From Strobilurus pachycystidiatus (lineage: Eukaryota; Basidiomycota; Agaricomycetes; Agaricales; Physalacriaceae), in NCBI GenBank assembly GCA_019915135.1, contig JAHLMK010000010.1, positions 1,550,001-1,614,000 of the forward strand: DNA of 64,000 nt, read 5' to 3'. Numbering within the stretch: the first letter of the stretch is position 1; every line of letters begins with the position of its first letter. The position numbers were made by a program, and so were the translations under genes. This document shows, piece after piece, positions 10,124 to 21,817 of the stretch. The notes under the pieces were generated by a model. It did no database searches. It saw only the letters and a program-made list of their open reading frames with translations, and was not told where the DNA came from.

Positions 10124-12801
10124 TTACACCTCAGCAGCTTCGAGGACGTCTCCAGGCCCCAACCACATTCCCACATACTCCGGCGCGGTCTCTTCAAATC
10201 CCAACTTCTTATACAACGACCTTCCCATCTCATCTGCACTCAGCGAAATCAGCGCATCCGGTGATGCCTGCTCCCGGATCTTCCGCACGAGGCGCCTCAA
10301 CACGACATCCCCCAGACCTTTCCTTCTATGTGCAGGCAGTACTGCCATGTCCGAGAGCACGAAGTACCAAAAAGATGACAGACTTTTCTTAAGATTTGTC
10401 GGTGAACACCGGGATAAGATAATCCCGTCGACTCATCTCATGTTTTCGGTCTGCTTTGAATTTATGAAAACGATGTATATTTCAATATATCTACTACACA
10501 CACACTACGACTCAAGTTAATCTAATCTGACTGAAACTCAAGTTTCACATCTCGAGATGCCAGCTTGAGCCCGACTTGAGATCAATGTGAGTTTTGAGCT
10601 CAAGTCTGTGGAAATCTTGGGTACAAAAAGTGAGGACACTCAAGTCAGTCTTAAGATAGTACTCACTTGAGCAAGCTGAACGTGAGTTGAGATTCTTGAG
10701 TATCCAGGCTAAAGTTTCGGCGGATGCGATTACGAAGCGCCGGACCTTCCGTCCGTCTGCGGAATTCAGGCAAAAACGATCTACACCTGTCATTGAGTCA
10801 GCGTGAGATGGTAGGGCAAGTGAGAGGGGGGGAGGCGTCCACGATAGCAGCTGCAGACCAGTCGACGAGCAGCACCAGAATGGAATGGGGAACAACGCAC
10901 CTATTTCCACTCACCGCCTTCAACCCGGCCGCGCTCCACACCGTATCTTCCGCCCAAGACAGACACCGGCCTGTGCGCGCAATGCGCTACTGAAGAGCTG
11001 TAGGCGCGTTCTTGACGGACTCTTCGCGTTGTCGCCGTCTCGTCAATGTAGACGTGCAGAGTAGTGAGGGAGGTGGTCGTGGTCGTCGTCAGGTACGTGG
11101 GCGTCGTCGTCGTCGTCAAGGGTGGTAATGGTGGTTGGAAGAAAAGAGCAAATGCTTAGTCAGCCATCATTCACGGCAACGTGTCTGCGCCAGTTTGATG
11201 TGCAAAGTGCATCGGGCCGAGACAGGCAACACACCGCGTTTCACAAATTTCGAAGTCCGACCTTTGTTCTCTCTCCACCACGCGCCCCGTCGTCCGACTC
11301 AATGGCACACGGGTAACACGACATGGTTCGCCCGCTTGAAAGCACACCAAATCTGTGAGTGCACGTTTCATCCATTTGGCGATGGATATAATCACACTGA
11401 ATCCGACTGCTAGGAATTGAAAACAGCCGCGACACATGCAGCTGCACGCCGAAGGACACGACCCAGTGATTTCCGGCGAGGACCGCAGCCACAGTAGCGA
11501 GCATTACGACTTTGAGCAAGGACGACCACAACGCCGAGGACTAGCCAGTCAAGTAGGCAAGACGAGTGAAACCCGACGACTACAGAACACCTGGCAATAT
11601 CAGGTTGAATCTCAGGCAAAGTCACAGTGAGTATTTCGTGCCATGTCAACATCCCCCTGGTGAACTGACTCACTGATGTCTGGAGAAAGGCGATCACCAA
11701 TGTCGGGAAGGCGAAGGTGACGGTTCTGAAAGTAACAGACAAGCGAGTCCTCTGCGCCACACTGAGTCCAGGACGCGCCCCAGCAGCTCAATTCAGATTA
11801 TCGACGTAGAGTTTTTATTGAGATTAGACAATCGAAACACATCTAATCCTGACGTCGAGTTCATGGTCAGGATCTCATCGTGAGAGAATCTTAAGTTTGA
11901 CTTGAGCTCAAGCTTGAGCCGAGGGACCAGAAAAGCGGATTCGTGTACGGTAAGTGTAGGTAAACATAAGATAAGTTGGGGATCTTATCTCGCCCCGGTG
12001 TTCACCGACAATTCTTAAGAATTGTCGGTCTCCTTTCATGAAGTACCACCCTCCGTCCCCGAACGCGCGTATCATCCCTACGACCTCCGGCTCCCCCTCG
12101 TGGCCAGCAGGTTGATAAACGATAGTACCCCACGCCCAACTTCCCTTGAGGGCGCCTGTTGCTTGGTCGACAGTCTTGGGAGTGAGCCCACTAGCCTGTC
12201 TGAGTTTTCTGTACGCCTCTAATTGTGGTGGACTGTCAACACAGTGACAACCCTCAGGCAGTGGCGGCTGAGCGTCTGACACGGTCACGTCTTTACGGAG
12301 CCACATCTGGAGGCTGAGGGGCGCGCTCTCGGTGAACCCGCAACGCGTGTAGAGCGGTTTGTCCTTTTCGCCCGCGCTGACCATGATGAGGGAGCATGGC
12401 GGCGCGTTGGTTTGGATTTTATTGACTACGCGTCGGATGAGGGCGGTGCCGATGCCCTGATGGCGGTGGGCGGGGAGAACGGATAGGTCGGCGAGCATGA
12501 AATACCAGCCACCGTCTCCGATGGCGCGTACCATCGCGACGACCTCATATGAGGGGGCGTGGACAACGGTGATGAACGCCCAGCTGTTGGTCAACGCGCC
12601 TTCAGCTTGTACAGGCGATTTGGGCATCAGACTGGGGACTTGGTGGAGAGATAGATAAGTCGAGAGTGGAGGAGGGGCGTCGACGAAGTGGTATTCATGA
12701 GGTAGCTCGGGGGCCATGGCATATGATTCTGCGAAGGACATTCTAGTTTTACTTATAAAAGATACCCCAGTCGACCTCAGGTGTGTTGGGGCCAATGACA
12801 A
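10124..12801 (-). pseudogene. Tandem-domain GNAT N-acetyltransferase gene, split by a transposon
   Basis: GNAT enzymes transfer acetyl from acetyl-CoA to an amine. Reading the minus strand from 12801 (or an internal Met at 12741), domain 1 is complete. It has GDGGWYFMLADLSVLPAHR, the acetyl-CoA loop HRHQGIG and the terminal YTRCGF. Domain 2 begins (GDGGWYF) and then runs into unrelated sequence at 12039. The rest of domain 2 (LSDMAVLPAHRRKGLGD to LYKKLGFEE) resumes at 10369 and stops at 10124. The junction bases GAAGTACCA are present on both sides (10361-10369 and 12040-12048), as expected for a target duplication. The gene was therefore a two-domain acetyltransferase, and domain 2 is now disrupted. 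A truncated protein with domain 1 could still be made. Confidence 0.88.
10370..12039. mobile_element. Non-autonomous TIR DNA transposon, probably Mutator-like
   Basis: The insertion is 1670 bp and flanked by the 9-bp duplication GAAGTACCA. The ends are inverted copies over about 75 bases: the left has CTTAAGATTTGTCGGTGAAC and the right, reverse-complemented, CTTAAGAATTGTCGGTGAAC, followed on both sides by related AAGAT/CTCATGTTT blocks. Many ACTTGAG/CTCAAGT words lie just inside both ends (10520-10710 and 11885-11925), resembling subterminal transposase-binding repeats. No transposase frame is present. The 9-bp duplication and long TIRs favour a MULE over hAT. A CGTCGT-rich stretch lies near 11080-11120. 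Confidence 0.82.
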
Positions 12802-13615
12802 ATCGGATGGTCCTTATCTCCTTCACGTGAACGCGTCCGAGGGGGAGAGTATCATACTGAGTATGACTCGACGTGGACCGCTACAGTCAAACCCTCACAG
12901 TCCCGACAGCCCTGAAAAGGAAATCTCGACGACAAGATCCGCATATCAGATACCGGGCTTGACATGAAGATCTCAAGCTGAATTCGACCGGCCAATGAAA
13001 ACGAGCTCGTATCTCAGCTTCACTCTCCTAGCCCTGAATCATATTCATGGATAATCAGGTTCTATAGCTTTTCATTTACTATCCGCTATCTTCGAGTAGA
13101 TAAACTACATTGTTGTATCTCGCTACTCGAGATTGGTGTAGCTTGCTCTACTAAGTCAGACTTACAGTAACGGTACGCATGATCATGATCACCTACACGC
13201 CGTCCTCTACTAGGACTCATCTTCTCAAAAGAGGACTTTTCGAGTAGATTTACTGGGCATTTGGCACAAATCTCAGTATTGATTGATATCATACCGAAGA
13301 TTTCAGAGGGCCAGATGTACTTAGTCAGGTCTGCACAAACCAGATATACAAGCAGACACTCTATAAATGGGGCAATGATATATTTCCTCTTGCTTGTTAT
13401 TTCACTAGCTTCGAAAAGGATTCGAAGTCGACCTACACACGGACAACATCAGGAAAATGCCTCCTACGTAAATTCCAGGTAGATTGTAGTTAAAGCTCAG
13501 TAAGCTAGGTATACGGTGTAAGCACCAATGAATTGGCTATTTTCAGATCATTAGGGAGTAATGCGATTAGAATTCTATGGCAGTGGTATAATCGAACACA
13601 AGTACACGTAAGGTA
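12802..13615. other. Intergenic between GNAT gene and Plavaka transposase
   Basis: A/T-richer spacer with several CGAGTAGAT-like words (about 13092, 13235). It may hold the 3' end of the Plavaka element, but I could not find paired terminal repeats. No gene is supported. Confidence 0.4.
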
Positions 13616-16600
13616 TCAACGATAACAGAAGAAAGTACGCTGGTCACGATAATTACTGAGTAGAAAGCCACGCGCTCTATCCAAGACGTTCTCGCACGTC
13701 CATTCCTCCGGAACCGCCTTCCCCCACTTCGGATAGAGGTGTACACTGCATTGAATCAGTGATATCGGGAGTACTGAGACAAGTGGAGTTCCATCCGCAT
13801 TGCTCTCGCGGCGCAGATGGTACATCTCCGAGGTTGCATCTACATTGTTTGGGAACCGCGTGAACCATTCCACGTATGCGAGGTGCTCCGGTACGTTGAC
13901 ATTGGGGGGAAACAGAGATATGTGACTGCCCTCAGGAAGCGAGAATACAACTCGGACTCTGCCTACGCGAAGACCTGCAGCTCATGTTAGGTTTCGAAAT
14001 GATGTACCAGATAGGACATACCGTCGAATGCATCATCCTGGTCCGTTGCATCGCGAACACGAATCAATGCCGTATCGAAGCGAGAGGCACGCGTGATCTT
14101 CCCGCTCTTGACTAGCCGTGGGTAGGCGTGTATCGAGTCCAAGGTCTCTGTACCGGAGAAATCAACATTGACGAATTTGATGCGATGGTAGACGGGTAAA
14201 GTCCGGAAAGGTAGAGCGATGTCGTGACAGGCTTCCTCGACATATGCGCGAGTGGCGGTGGGGTTGTTGAACTGAACGATGAACCGAGTGAGCGCAGGAA
14301 TGAAGAGTGAGGCGCCGTGTCCAGGAGCGGGAGCAATCAGAGTCGTGATCTTTGCTGCCTTGACGCTGGGCCAGTTCGTCATCTTTGTCGTATAAGGACA
14401 CAGGAGATCTGCAAATGAGACACAAATATTGCCCTTTGCTATGTCCTCACGTGGAGGTGGTGGGTGTGGAGGAGCATGGCGCCATGCAAGATAGTTGGCA
14501 TGATCAACAATCTTCTCTCGGCGTTCGAGCCATCGCGTCATCTGAGCATACTCGTCTTTACGGTTGGTAGCACGATAGGCGTCTTTGGCGAAGTCAATAT
14601 GTAAGCGTTCAGTGGTCTCGGTGTTGTAGTTGTCCGCTGTGCCGTATAGCTTGATAGCGCGGACGTAATGGTTCAGGAAGTGGAGTTTTGGGAATGCAAA
14701 GTCCTCTCGGATGCCGTGTTCTACAAAGACCCACTTGTTCTCATGGAACTCGGCAAGTGCAGCGTCGAGTTCGGTAAGGGTGTCGTCACTGTGTACCGGA
14801 TAACGCGAGAGACAAAGAAAGTCAAGAAGGGATCGTGTTGCCTTCATGACAGCCCTCGAAGATTCAGCGGGAATGGAAAGATCAATGAGAACACTGAGAA
14901 GGAATGCGCAGATTTGCTTGTGCTCCGTGCCGCTGACACGAGAGAGAGAGCTGAGACCTTTGTGAAAGATCCGGATGCAGTGGTTTGGCGGCAACCGACG
15001 AACCCGAGCGTCAAGTTCTGCTTCTCCGACTATCTCCTTCACCCAGCCAATCAAATGCTTCATCACGCCCTGGAGAAGCTGATGGAGAATATTGGGGGTG
15101 ATAGAGCGAAAGACATCAATGTATGGCAGGTCCTCCCAGAACGGGTGCTGCACTGGCTTGATATTCTCTTCGCCACAGCGCTTCCCCCACTCGGGAGTTC
15201 CCACGCATCCGACAGCATCAAGAGCGCGTTCGAAGTCACGGTAGGCATAGGCACACGGATAGTCACCCAGTTCATCTGCAGGAGCCTGACAGACTGGCGA
15301 GTCCCCGTAATATGTGCAGGTGACAAGTACCTGTTCGGGATAATCACCGACGTATGCGGCAAAGATGGGGTGGCATCGGCGTGCAATTCCATCACCGCTA
15401 CGCATCACTAGACCGTCAATACCAGCGTCTTTCATCCCATCCAGAATTCGCTTGAGACAGGCATGGAAAAGATTGGCGAGGGCACGACGACGACCGGTCT
15501 TATTCTTGATATGGTCAAGTTTGGTAGTGGGGAGATAGGCGAGAAGGACCTGGCCATGGCGCGAGGGTTTGCGTCGAACGTCCTTTGGGAGGTTTCCGAT
15601 GGTGAGATACACGGGATAAGCGGTCTTGTTTCGGAACAGAGTGACCTGTGTCTTGTCAGAGGACAGAATCACCGGGATGATTGTAGCTCCGGGCGTGTTC
15701 TTCTCGACGGCGGTCTATCGAAGATATTAGAAAAGCAGGACTAGGTCAGACATGTAATTGACTCTTACCTGAGTATCCCACCACCAACGTCCGGTGAGGA
15801 AGTCGTGATAGAGTCGAACCGTTTGATCAGCATCGGAGTAATGACGTTCGGGCGTGAAACAGAGATATTGGGAGTGCGTGGGATCACCATAGAGGGCGCG
15901 AATACATTGTATTATGTCGCGTCGATAGAGGTCAAATGATTCACCAGCGACAACTACCTCTTCACGGAAGAACTGAGGTCGGCGATTGGGAAGCTGCTTA
16001 TCGATGATATCATTAAGGTGTGCCGCTGTCTTGAACGTCGTTCCCAGTCGGTCCGTAACCTGATACAGACATGAAATGAAAAAATATAACTGGAAGTTAG
16101 ATAACTCACACCCCCAATGCCCAACAGTCTCGTGAATGACGAGGCACTCGGACCGTCGAGTTTGGCCCATTGGGCAATTTCCCACTCTAATTTCGAGGTG
16201 AATGGTGCATACGCCTCGGGGCGCTCTCCATCCTTATGCCGCAGAGCGTGCTCATAGGCCTCGAAGCCGGAGACTTTGGCATTCATATCGGCAAGGATCT
16301 CTCCGGCTCGGCCCCCAAAATGTGTAATATGCACTTCAGCGCGTCGTGCTTTGTCGGCAAGATTGCGTCGAGGTGTCGGTGGTAGCTTATCCCCATTATG
16401 CGCCTCGGTGGCCTTGTCCTGTGCGTTATCAACGTCCATTGCGTCATTGACCTCCAATATGTCATCTTCATCTTCAATGTCCTCTACCGTAGTACGCCGT
16501 GGTTCCCATGATGGCTGAGGGACAGCGTCATCCTCGTCATCACTCTCATCGACGTCCCGGTTCTCCTCGCTCTCAGAATCAGAGGGTGCCTCGTTGTCAG

Positions 16601-16955
16601 GCCCAATGTCAGGAAAGCCGGGAAAATCTGCAGGTACGTAGTCATCTGCCTCACCAAAGACATCGCCGTCAAAGGTATTGGGCAGCTCGCCGTCCTCTCG
16701 CTCAGGCCCGACGATTGGCGCGGGCCCCGCAGCGGCAGTGCTAGAGGGTGCCTTAGGTGAACCTGCACGTTTAGGAGGGTTTCGGCGGGGAAGAGACAGG
16801 CTAGGGCGAATAGAGCGCTCGTAGTCCTCTCTTGCTTGGACACAGGAGGAGGTCCGAGTCTTTGCGAAGTGCTGTAGTAGATCCGTACGACGATTCCAGT
16901 GGCGAGTACAGCCACTGCAGTAGAAGTAGTCCATGATCGATAAGGCGGGCGGCAA
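13616..16955 (-). CDS. Plavaka-type DNA transposase
   Basis: Plavaka elements are basidiomycete cut-and-paste transposons related to CACTA. Four exons (16955-16110, 16059-15769, 15714-14022, 13974-13616) close to 1062 residues with no stop or frameshift. The N-terminus holds a zinc-finger-like CSGCTRHW...H...C segment (residues about 13-40) and a long acidic linker. The core shows the family signatures: LTGRWWWDTQ, GATIIPVILSSDKTQVT, YPVYLTIGNLPKDVRRKPS, GDYPEQVLV and, after the last intron, YVEWFTRFP with VPEEWTCENVLD. I found no paired terminal repeats. The complete frame suggests it was active recently or is still functional. Confidence 0.88.
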
Positions 16956-17162
16956 TACGGGTAGGATGAAATGTTGAGAGCAAGCGATGTCGTGGCACAG
17001 GCACGAAATGGAGAGCGGAACTCGAAAGATATTCTAATTAGTCTTGAATAATATAACTTTTGTGGTACCTGAATAAGTGGGCATTGAGGGTGAACGTATA
17101 TTTAAAGCATCGAAGGTCTCACCATAAATTATCCAATTTACTCCCACTCTCGTTTACCAGCA
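16956..17162. promoter_or_regulatory. Divergent promoter region
   Basis: Only about 207 bases separate the start codons of the minus-strand Plavaka gene and the plus-strand gene at 17163. Both promoters must lie here. A TATTTAAAG at about 17098-17106 points to the plus-strand gene. Confidence 0.35.
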
Positions 17163-18325
17163 ATGTCTCAACCTCGAGTGACACGTAGAAGTGCGCGGTC
17201 CGCATTGAACAACGCCTCTGAAGTTTCCTCAGTGCCGGCCGCTGTTCCTACTCGTACCCGTACACGCATTTTGGTCTGCTGCAACGCGAAACACACTAAC
17301 GGAATATTAGCTTCTACTCCAAAGGCCAAGGAGAAGGCTAGTACCACTGCATGGGCACCCTTTGTTGCGGGTTCAAGGAAGGTTGCCTCGGCCATGAAAA
17401 GCGTCAAAGACGCATCGAAGTCCGCACTAGTCGGTCACAAGCGCAAGGGCTCGACTCAGTCCAGTATCCGGTCTAAGAAAAGTGGTGAGAATTCGCTTTA
17501 TATGTCAGTATCTCTTCACTTACATTCTGTGCAGTGTCTATCGCTGAGCCGTCTGCCATCGATCAAGGACCCGCTCAGAAAAAGGCTAAAACTGATAGTA
17601 AGTAGCCACTCTTTGATATTTGGACAACACTTACTCTCGTTGAATAGGCCGTCTATTCTCTGCGCCTACTATGGACGCTCCTGAGGTTCCGAGTCGCACT
17701 CCTGCAGACAAGCCATCAGGTCAGATTTATCAGCTATCACACATCAGATGCTTACCATTGGCCAGCGTTCGAGGAGGGTGTCATGAGAAAGATTGGTGAC
17801 TTCCGTATACGCCAAGCGCGCGCCGCTGAGGAAGTAGAGGAGTTTGAGGCCAGCGAATCAGAGCACGGCGATGTAGACGGAGATGAGCAAGAGATGGAAG
17901 ACGACCATGATGGGAATGGTGACGGCGCCATGGAAAACTTCAACGACGAGGTACATGATGTCTCTCCGTTGATGCAAGCACTGTGCTGACCGTATCGGTA
18001 AAGGTGGCAGAAGTACAGCCGAGGCCAGACTAAGGTAGTCTCCGTCCCTGGGCCTGGCGATGACAGCGAAGGTGGCGGCAGTGATCCCGAAAGCCCCGAT
18101 CCAGACTTTGTCATACACTTGTCGTCATGCGTTGCCAAGCTGGCGCGTCCGGCTTGCAGGGTCTTCCGGCCGTCCAGCTGCACGTATCATCCCGTAATTT
18201 ACGGGCTGTCAACCTTGCCTTTGCACTTCTCTCTTCCTGGGCATGTCACCGGCAATACTCAGAGCGGTGGGGCCAAATTTTACACCTTTGCAATGGCACA
18301 TCGAGATTCGACGCCTCCAACATGA
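17163..18325 (+). CDS. Unknown multi-exon protein, basic head and acidic tail
   Basis: The spliced frame starts at 17163, exits at 17484, and continues through short exons near 17534-17599, 17649-17719 and 17765-17948. All junctions have GT-AG borders and keep phase. The N-terminal third is Arg/Lys/Ser rich (VTRRSARSAL, KAKEKAS, GHKRKGS). Later exons carry KKAKTDS and then a long Glu/Asp stretch (EEVEEFEASESEHGD). After a further intron the frame can continue through VPGPGDDSEGG. The final exon and stop are uncertain (18325 or 18339). This charge pattern suits a nuclear nucleic-acid or chromatin-binding protein, but that is inference only. Confidence 0.6.
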
Positions 18326-18406
18326 ATAAAAGTCATTGAATATGTTGTTGAGAACTCGCTATTCTGTTTCCCAGCCACTCTTTATCTGACGACCTGAACG
18401 ACTGTT

Positions 18407-20331
18407 ATGCCACCTTACTTTAATCACCATCCTCGTCGCGACTTTGATGCATACTCGCATCGGCGCACCCAGTATCGGCGCCCACCTCCATTCCAGCCTC
18501 GCCTTGACCCTCGGTATGATCGCGACAACTGGGATTGGTTGTTCCGAGACGATGCCTTTGAGTTCGACCTTCCTCCTCACCAGCAGTACGACGCACCTCC
18601 TCGCCGCCGCGATTCAATCCCCACGCGATCTTATTCCGCTCGCCCATACCCAAGGCGGGCCCAGACTCCTTCACCTCCTGATCCCGACCACGTTCTCCCT
18701 CTTGAGACGGTCTTGCTGGCAGAAAATCAGTGCCGGCAAGCAACTGTCGACAATGTTTTCCTCTCTTGGAACATTGCTTTGAATGGGTATGCAGTCGTTG
18801 AACGGTATGTTTCTTTCTCTCTGACATGGTCCGCCTTATACTGAAGAAAGCACCACAGTCCCACTCGTCCCCATGGCCTGCTCCTGAGACAGCTCGGATT
18901 CGAGTCTCTCAAGGACTGGCTGATTGAGAACCCCCTCCTTTGCCCCCACATCCTGTTTTATCCGAACAAACCTGCTAAATGCCGCCTCCACGCTAAAACC
19001 AACAGGAATCTGGGTTCGCATGGGCACAAGAACGTCCTCCAGGCCGACCATGACGGTGGAAGTTGTCGCTTCTGGAGTAAGTCGTCAATTTTACTGTACA
19101 TTCGCAGCCTCTAATTTTATCTTAGTTGCAGTACAAAGCTCTCGACGCGTTGACCCCATCCTCAACCGGTCAGCCGGACCCTCAACCGCCTCAGACAGGT
19201 CTCGACGCACACCAGTCATAGACATTTCCGACGATGACTCTGAGGTTGAGATTGTCGAAGTGAGCTCGGGTTCCTCTTCGACTGCCAGCTCTGTACCAGC
19301 CAAGTGTCAAGCTGCTCGCTTTCTGGCCGCCTTCCAAGTCAGCCACGAGGTGCAGCCTTGTCTTGCTGCACCGGCGGGACCTGTGCATGTCTCGAGCTCG
19401 CAGCGTTTTTTGACTGCCGTGCAAGTCAGAGTGAGGATGGTACAAAGCGGTCAGTTTGCTGTCTTCTTACAATTCGATTCACATCTTCTGAGACCTTGCT
19501 AGACAAACAATGGATCAAGGTTCTTAGATCCCAGCTCAACACAGGACTGTTCGAAGGTAAATATATTGCGCTCTATCGATTTTTCTTCTTGCTGATGTTC
19601 AACAGTTGAACCTCACCGTCATCCCCTTAGCCCAGCCTACTGCGGCGAGCGATTCATTGTGGACGAAATGGACAAGTTCACGGGGTCCGCGATATCTCAC
19701 CAGTCCTTCGCCTCTGGACGCCCACTGGCGAACGCCATTTGCTGGATGTTGGGGTGGGGTGTCAGTCACGACACATGGCTTGAGATGCTTGGCGACTCCC
19801 ACCGCTGTCCCACCTGCTACAGTAACTATTCAGTGGATGGCTTCTTAGGCCACGTCGTTGAAGGATGCTGTGGCCACAAGCGCGAGAAACCCACACTTGG
19901 TAGGTGCGATGCTTTCGGGTGGTGCGCCGCGCTAACTATGATCCTCCAGTTTCAAAGCCTTCCCACCAAGCGCGCATTGTCATACGGGATTTCTCCGGGG
20001 ACATGAATTTGTCCGCAATGTCACTGTACCCGGATGAATCCATCGAAGATCTGGCGGCCGTCGCTTGGGTGATGTGGAACTCACCTGCCGGTGTCTCAGA
20101 CAATGTCTGGGCCATGTTGTCCACAGGGTATGTTCGGTGCCCCAGTTGTTCTTTGATTAGGACGCCTCTCGCCCACAACAAACATTTGCTCGAGAAGTTG
20201 AGGGTGTGTGGCGATCCCTCGGTTACTGGGTTAGTATCTCCATTGCCTTTGTTGACTGCGGCAACTCACTTGCACACAGTGCACACCGTCCTGGCAAGGG
20301 CAAGAACCCTGCCCCAACCTTCAAATTTTAG
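18407..20331 (+). CDS. Unknown protein with repeated Cys/His motifs
   Basis: At least seven exons join in phase from the ATG at 18407 to the TAG at 20329-20331. Introns lie near 18805-18859, 19076-19127, 19450-19500, 19557-19607, 19900-19948 and 20230-20279. The N-terminus is Arg/Tyr/Pro rich, and an Asp/Ser/Glu patch (VIDISDDDSEVEIVEV) resembles a SUMO-interacting motif. Three related segments recur: WLIENPLLCPHILF, WLEMLGDSHRCPTC and WAMLSTGYVRCPSC. Each has a Trp about ten residues before a Cys pair or CPH, and His residues follow. They look like repeats of a small zinc-binding module. I do not recognise the family. Confidence 0.7.
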
Positions 20332-20589
20332 ATTGCTAGTTTATCACACCCTCGCTCACTTGCTTACTTGCTTTCACTCCCTTTCGAGAATCGAATTGTG
20401 CTTTACCTCAATAAATACAGAACAGTAACGCGTACAAACCTGATTATTAGCTTAAGAATGAAACTATTTTAATGTGAAGATCCTTCGAACACGTTTAAGT
20501 ACAACTTTGCTACCGGTGTGGCAAAGCACCCGTAGTCTGTCAATCGTCGTGAATGATATCAAAACATTGTGGGTAAATATATCTAAAGG

Positions 20590-20860
20590 ACTTTTCGGGA
20601 TTTTGCCAGGTCGATGAGCAGCTCGTGAGCGACGCGCCCATTCTCGTCCTTGTATCTCGCTACAACTGCAGTACCCGGAGAGGCACGCTGCCATGTAGTT
20701 CCCGCAGAGGCGCGCTGCCACGTAGTTGGCATCGAGAAGCGCCATCTTGGACGAATCGGTGAGGCCGCTTACGCCAAGCATCTTGATGTATGCCCATGAG
20801 ATAAGGTGGATATGTAGAGCGGCTGCCGAAGGGAGCTCTGCGGAGACCACCTCGATGAAT
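20590..20860 (-). pseudogene. Fragment of glycine dehydrogenase (GCS P-protein) gene
   Basis: The minus strand encodes a segment close to the C-terminal part of glycine cleavage system P-protein: LISWAYIKMLG..GLTDSSKMALLDANYVAARL, then in another frame ENGRVAHELLIDL. The rest of this about 1000-residue mitochondrial enzyme is absent. A 27-bp tandem duplication (about 20680-20733) repeats the AARL/NYMA codons and there is at least one frameshift. It is a dead gene fragment, probably copied or left by a transposon or rearrangement. Confidence 0.7.
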
Positions 20861-20879
20861 TGCGGGCTGGACTTGGTAC

Positions 20880-21640
20880 GAACGTTGTGCGATGGAAGGA
20901 AGGGCGCAAGACGTTCAACGACACAGATGAATCTGCAAGAAACTTAGTAACAATACTAATGAAGGTAAAGGGTTTCTTACGGAAACTGTGCTACAGCGCC
21001 GGCGCTGCGCATCGTGGATGGCACAATAGTCAATCAATAGTCAATTGTCCACAGAGTGTTCGATTCGACGTAGAACTCGCGGGACTGTTTCACGGTAAGC
21101 TCAATTTGGCCGTCACTTTGCTACTCAAATACTCCAAGCCTTGCGGCGAGCAGTCTTGCGCTCATAGGTGTCGGATTCCGAGTCGCATGTGGCCGCCTCT
21201 CATTTCACTATGTCCGTGTCACTGTCAGTCTAAGAGCTCTATCTCACAAACAAAAACAGATACGCACGCACTATTGTCCGAGCCAATATGGCGCGCCCGG
21301 ACCGCATCAAGCAGGGCAAAACGCGACTCTACGAGTGGTAGATAAGCGCCTCGGCGCCATCAAGCAGCGAGCAGCTGCCGTGGGCAACGACGACCTTGAG
21401 ACCAGTACAGAGAGGCAAGGACACCCAGCCAAACGAGGGTCCACGTGTTCTGGACCAGTCTGCGTCCGGTCAGGGTTGAGGCGGCCTGGAGGCGGCGCAC
21501 GGACATTCTGAGTGAGTGGGTCTGGACCCCCGACCCTGGCAAGTCCGTGACTCGTTGCCTGGCGGCGCTCTCGCTGTTTTGTTGACTGCCACCACTATTT
21601 GCACACGTGAAGACGCGTTTGACGCGTCTTGTTGATTAGC
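20880..21640. other. Intergenic, possible decayed coding pieces
   Basis: Some short plus-strand stretches read like exons (for example VDKRLGAIKQRAAAVGNDD near 21340) but cannot be joined into a gene. A GACGCGTTTGACGCGTC palindrome lies at 21612-21628, just upstream of the TATA box of the next gene. Confidence 0.35.
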
Positions 21641-21646
21641 ATAGGG

Positions 21647-21654
21647 TATAAATA
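21647..21654 (+). promoter_or_regulatory. TATA box of the oxygenase-like gene
   Basis: TATAAATA lies 163 bases upstream of the ATG at 21818, which sits in a good context (CCCGCCATGG). Confidence 0.55.
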
Positions 21655-21817
21655 GGTGAGTGATTGCCCGTCACCCCCCCAGACCGCAGTGCAGCCACTG
21701 ACAGCAGACGTTGGCAGGGCAAGGCCTACTGACCCGCTCGGTTCCAAGGGAAAGCCATACGGCTAGTACCATAGCAGCTCGCTGCCGCCTCCGTGCACTC
21801 TTATCCCCACCCCCGCC

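Noticed and set aside
10370..12039. Helitron
   Set aside because: Clear terminal inverted repeats and a 9-bp target duplication exclude a Helitron, which has neither.
14668..15411. Long plus-strand frame of 247 codons
   Set aside because: It is antisense to exon 3 of the Plavaka transposase, whose minus-strand reading has clear family signatures.
20860..21345. Plus-strand frame of 161 codons
   Set aside because: Irregular composition, no domain and no splice context. Treated as chance.
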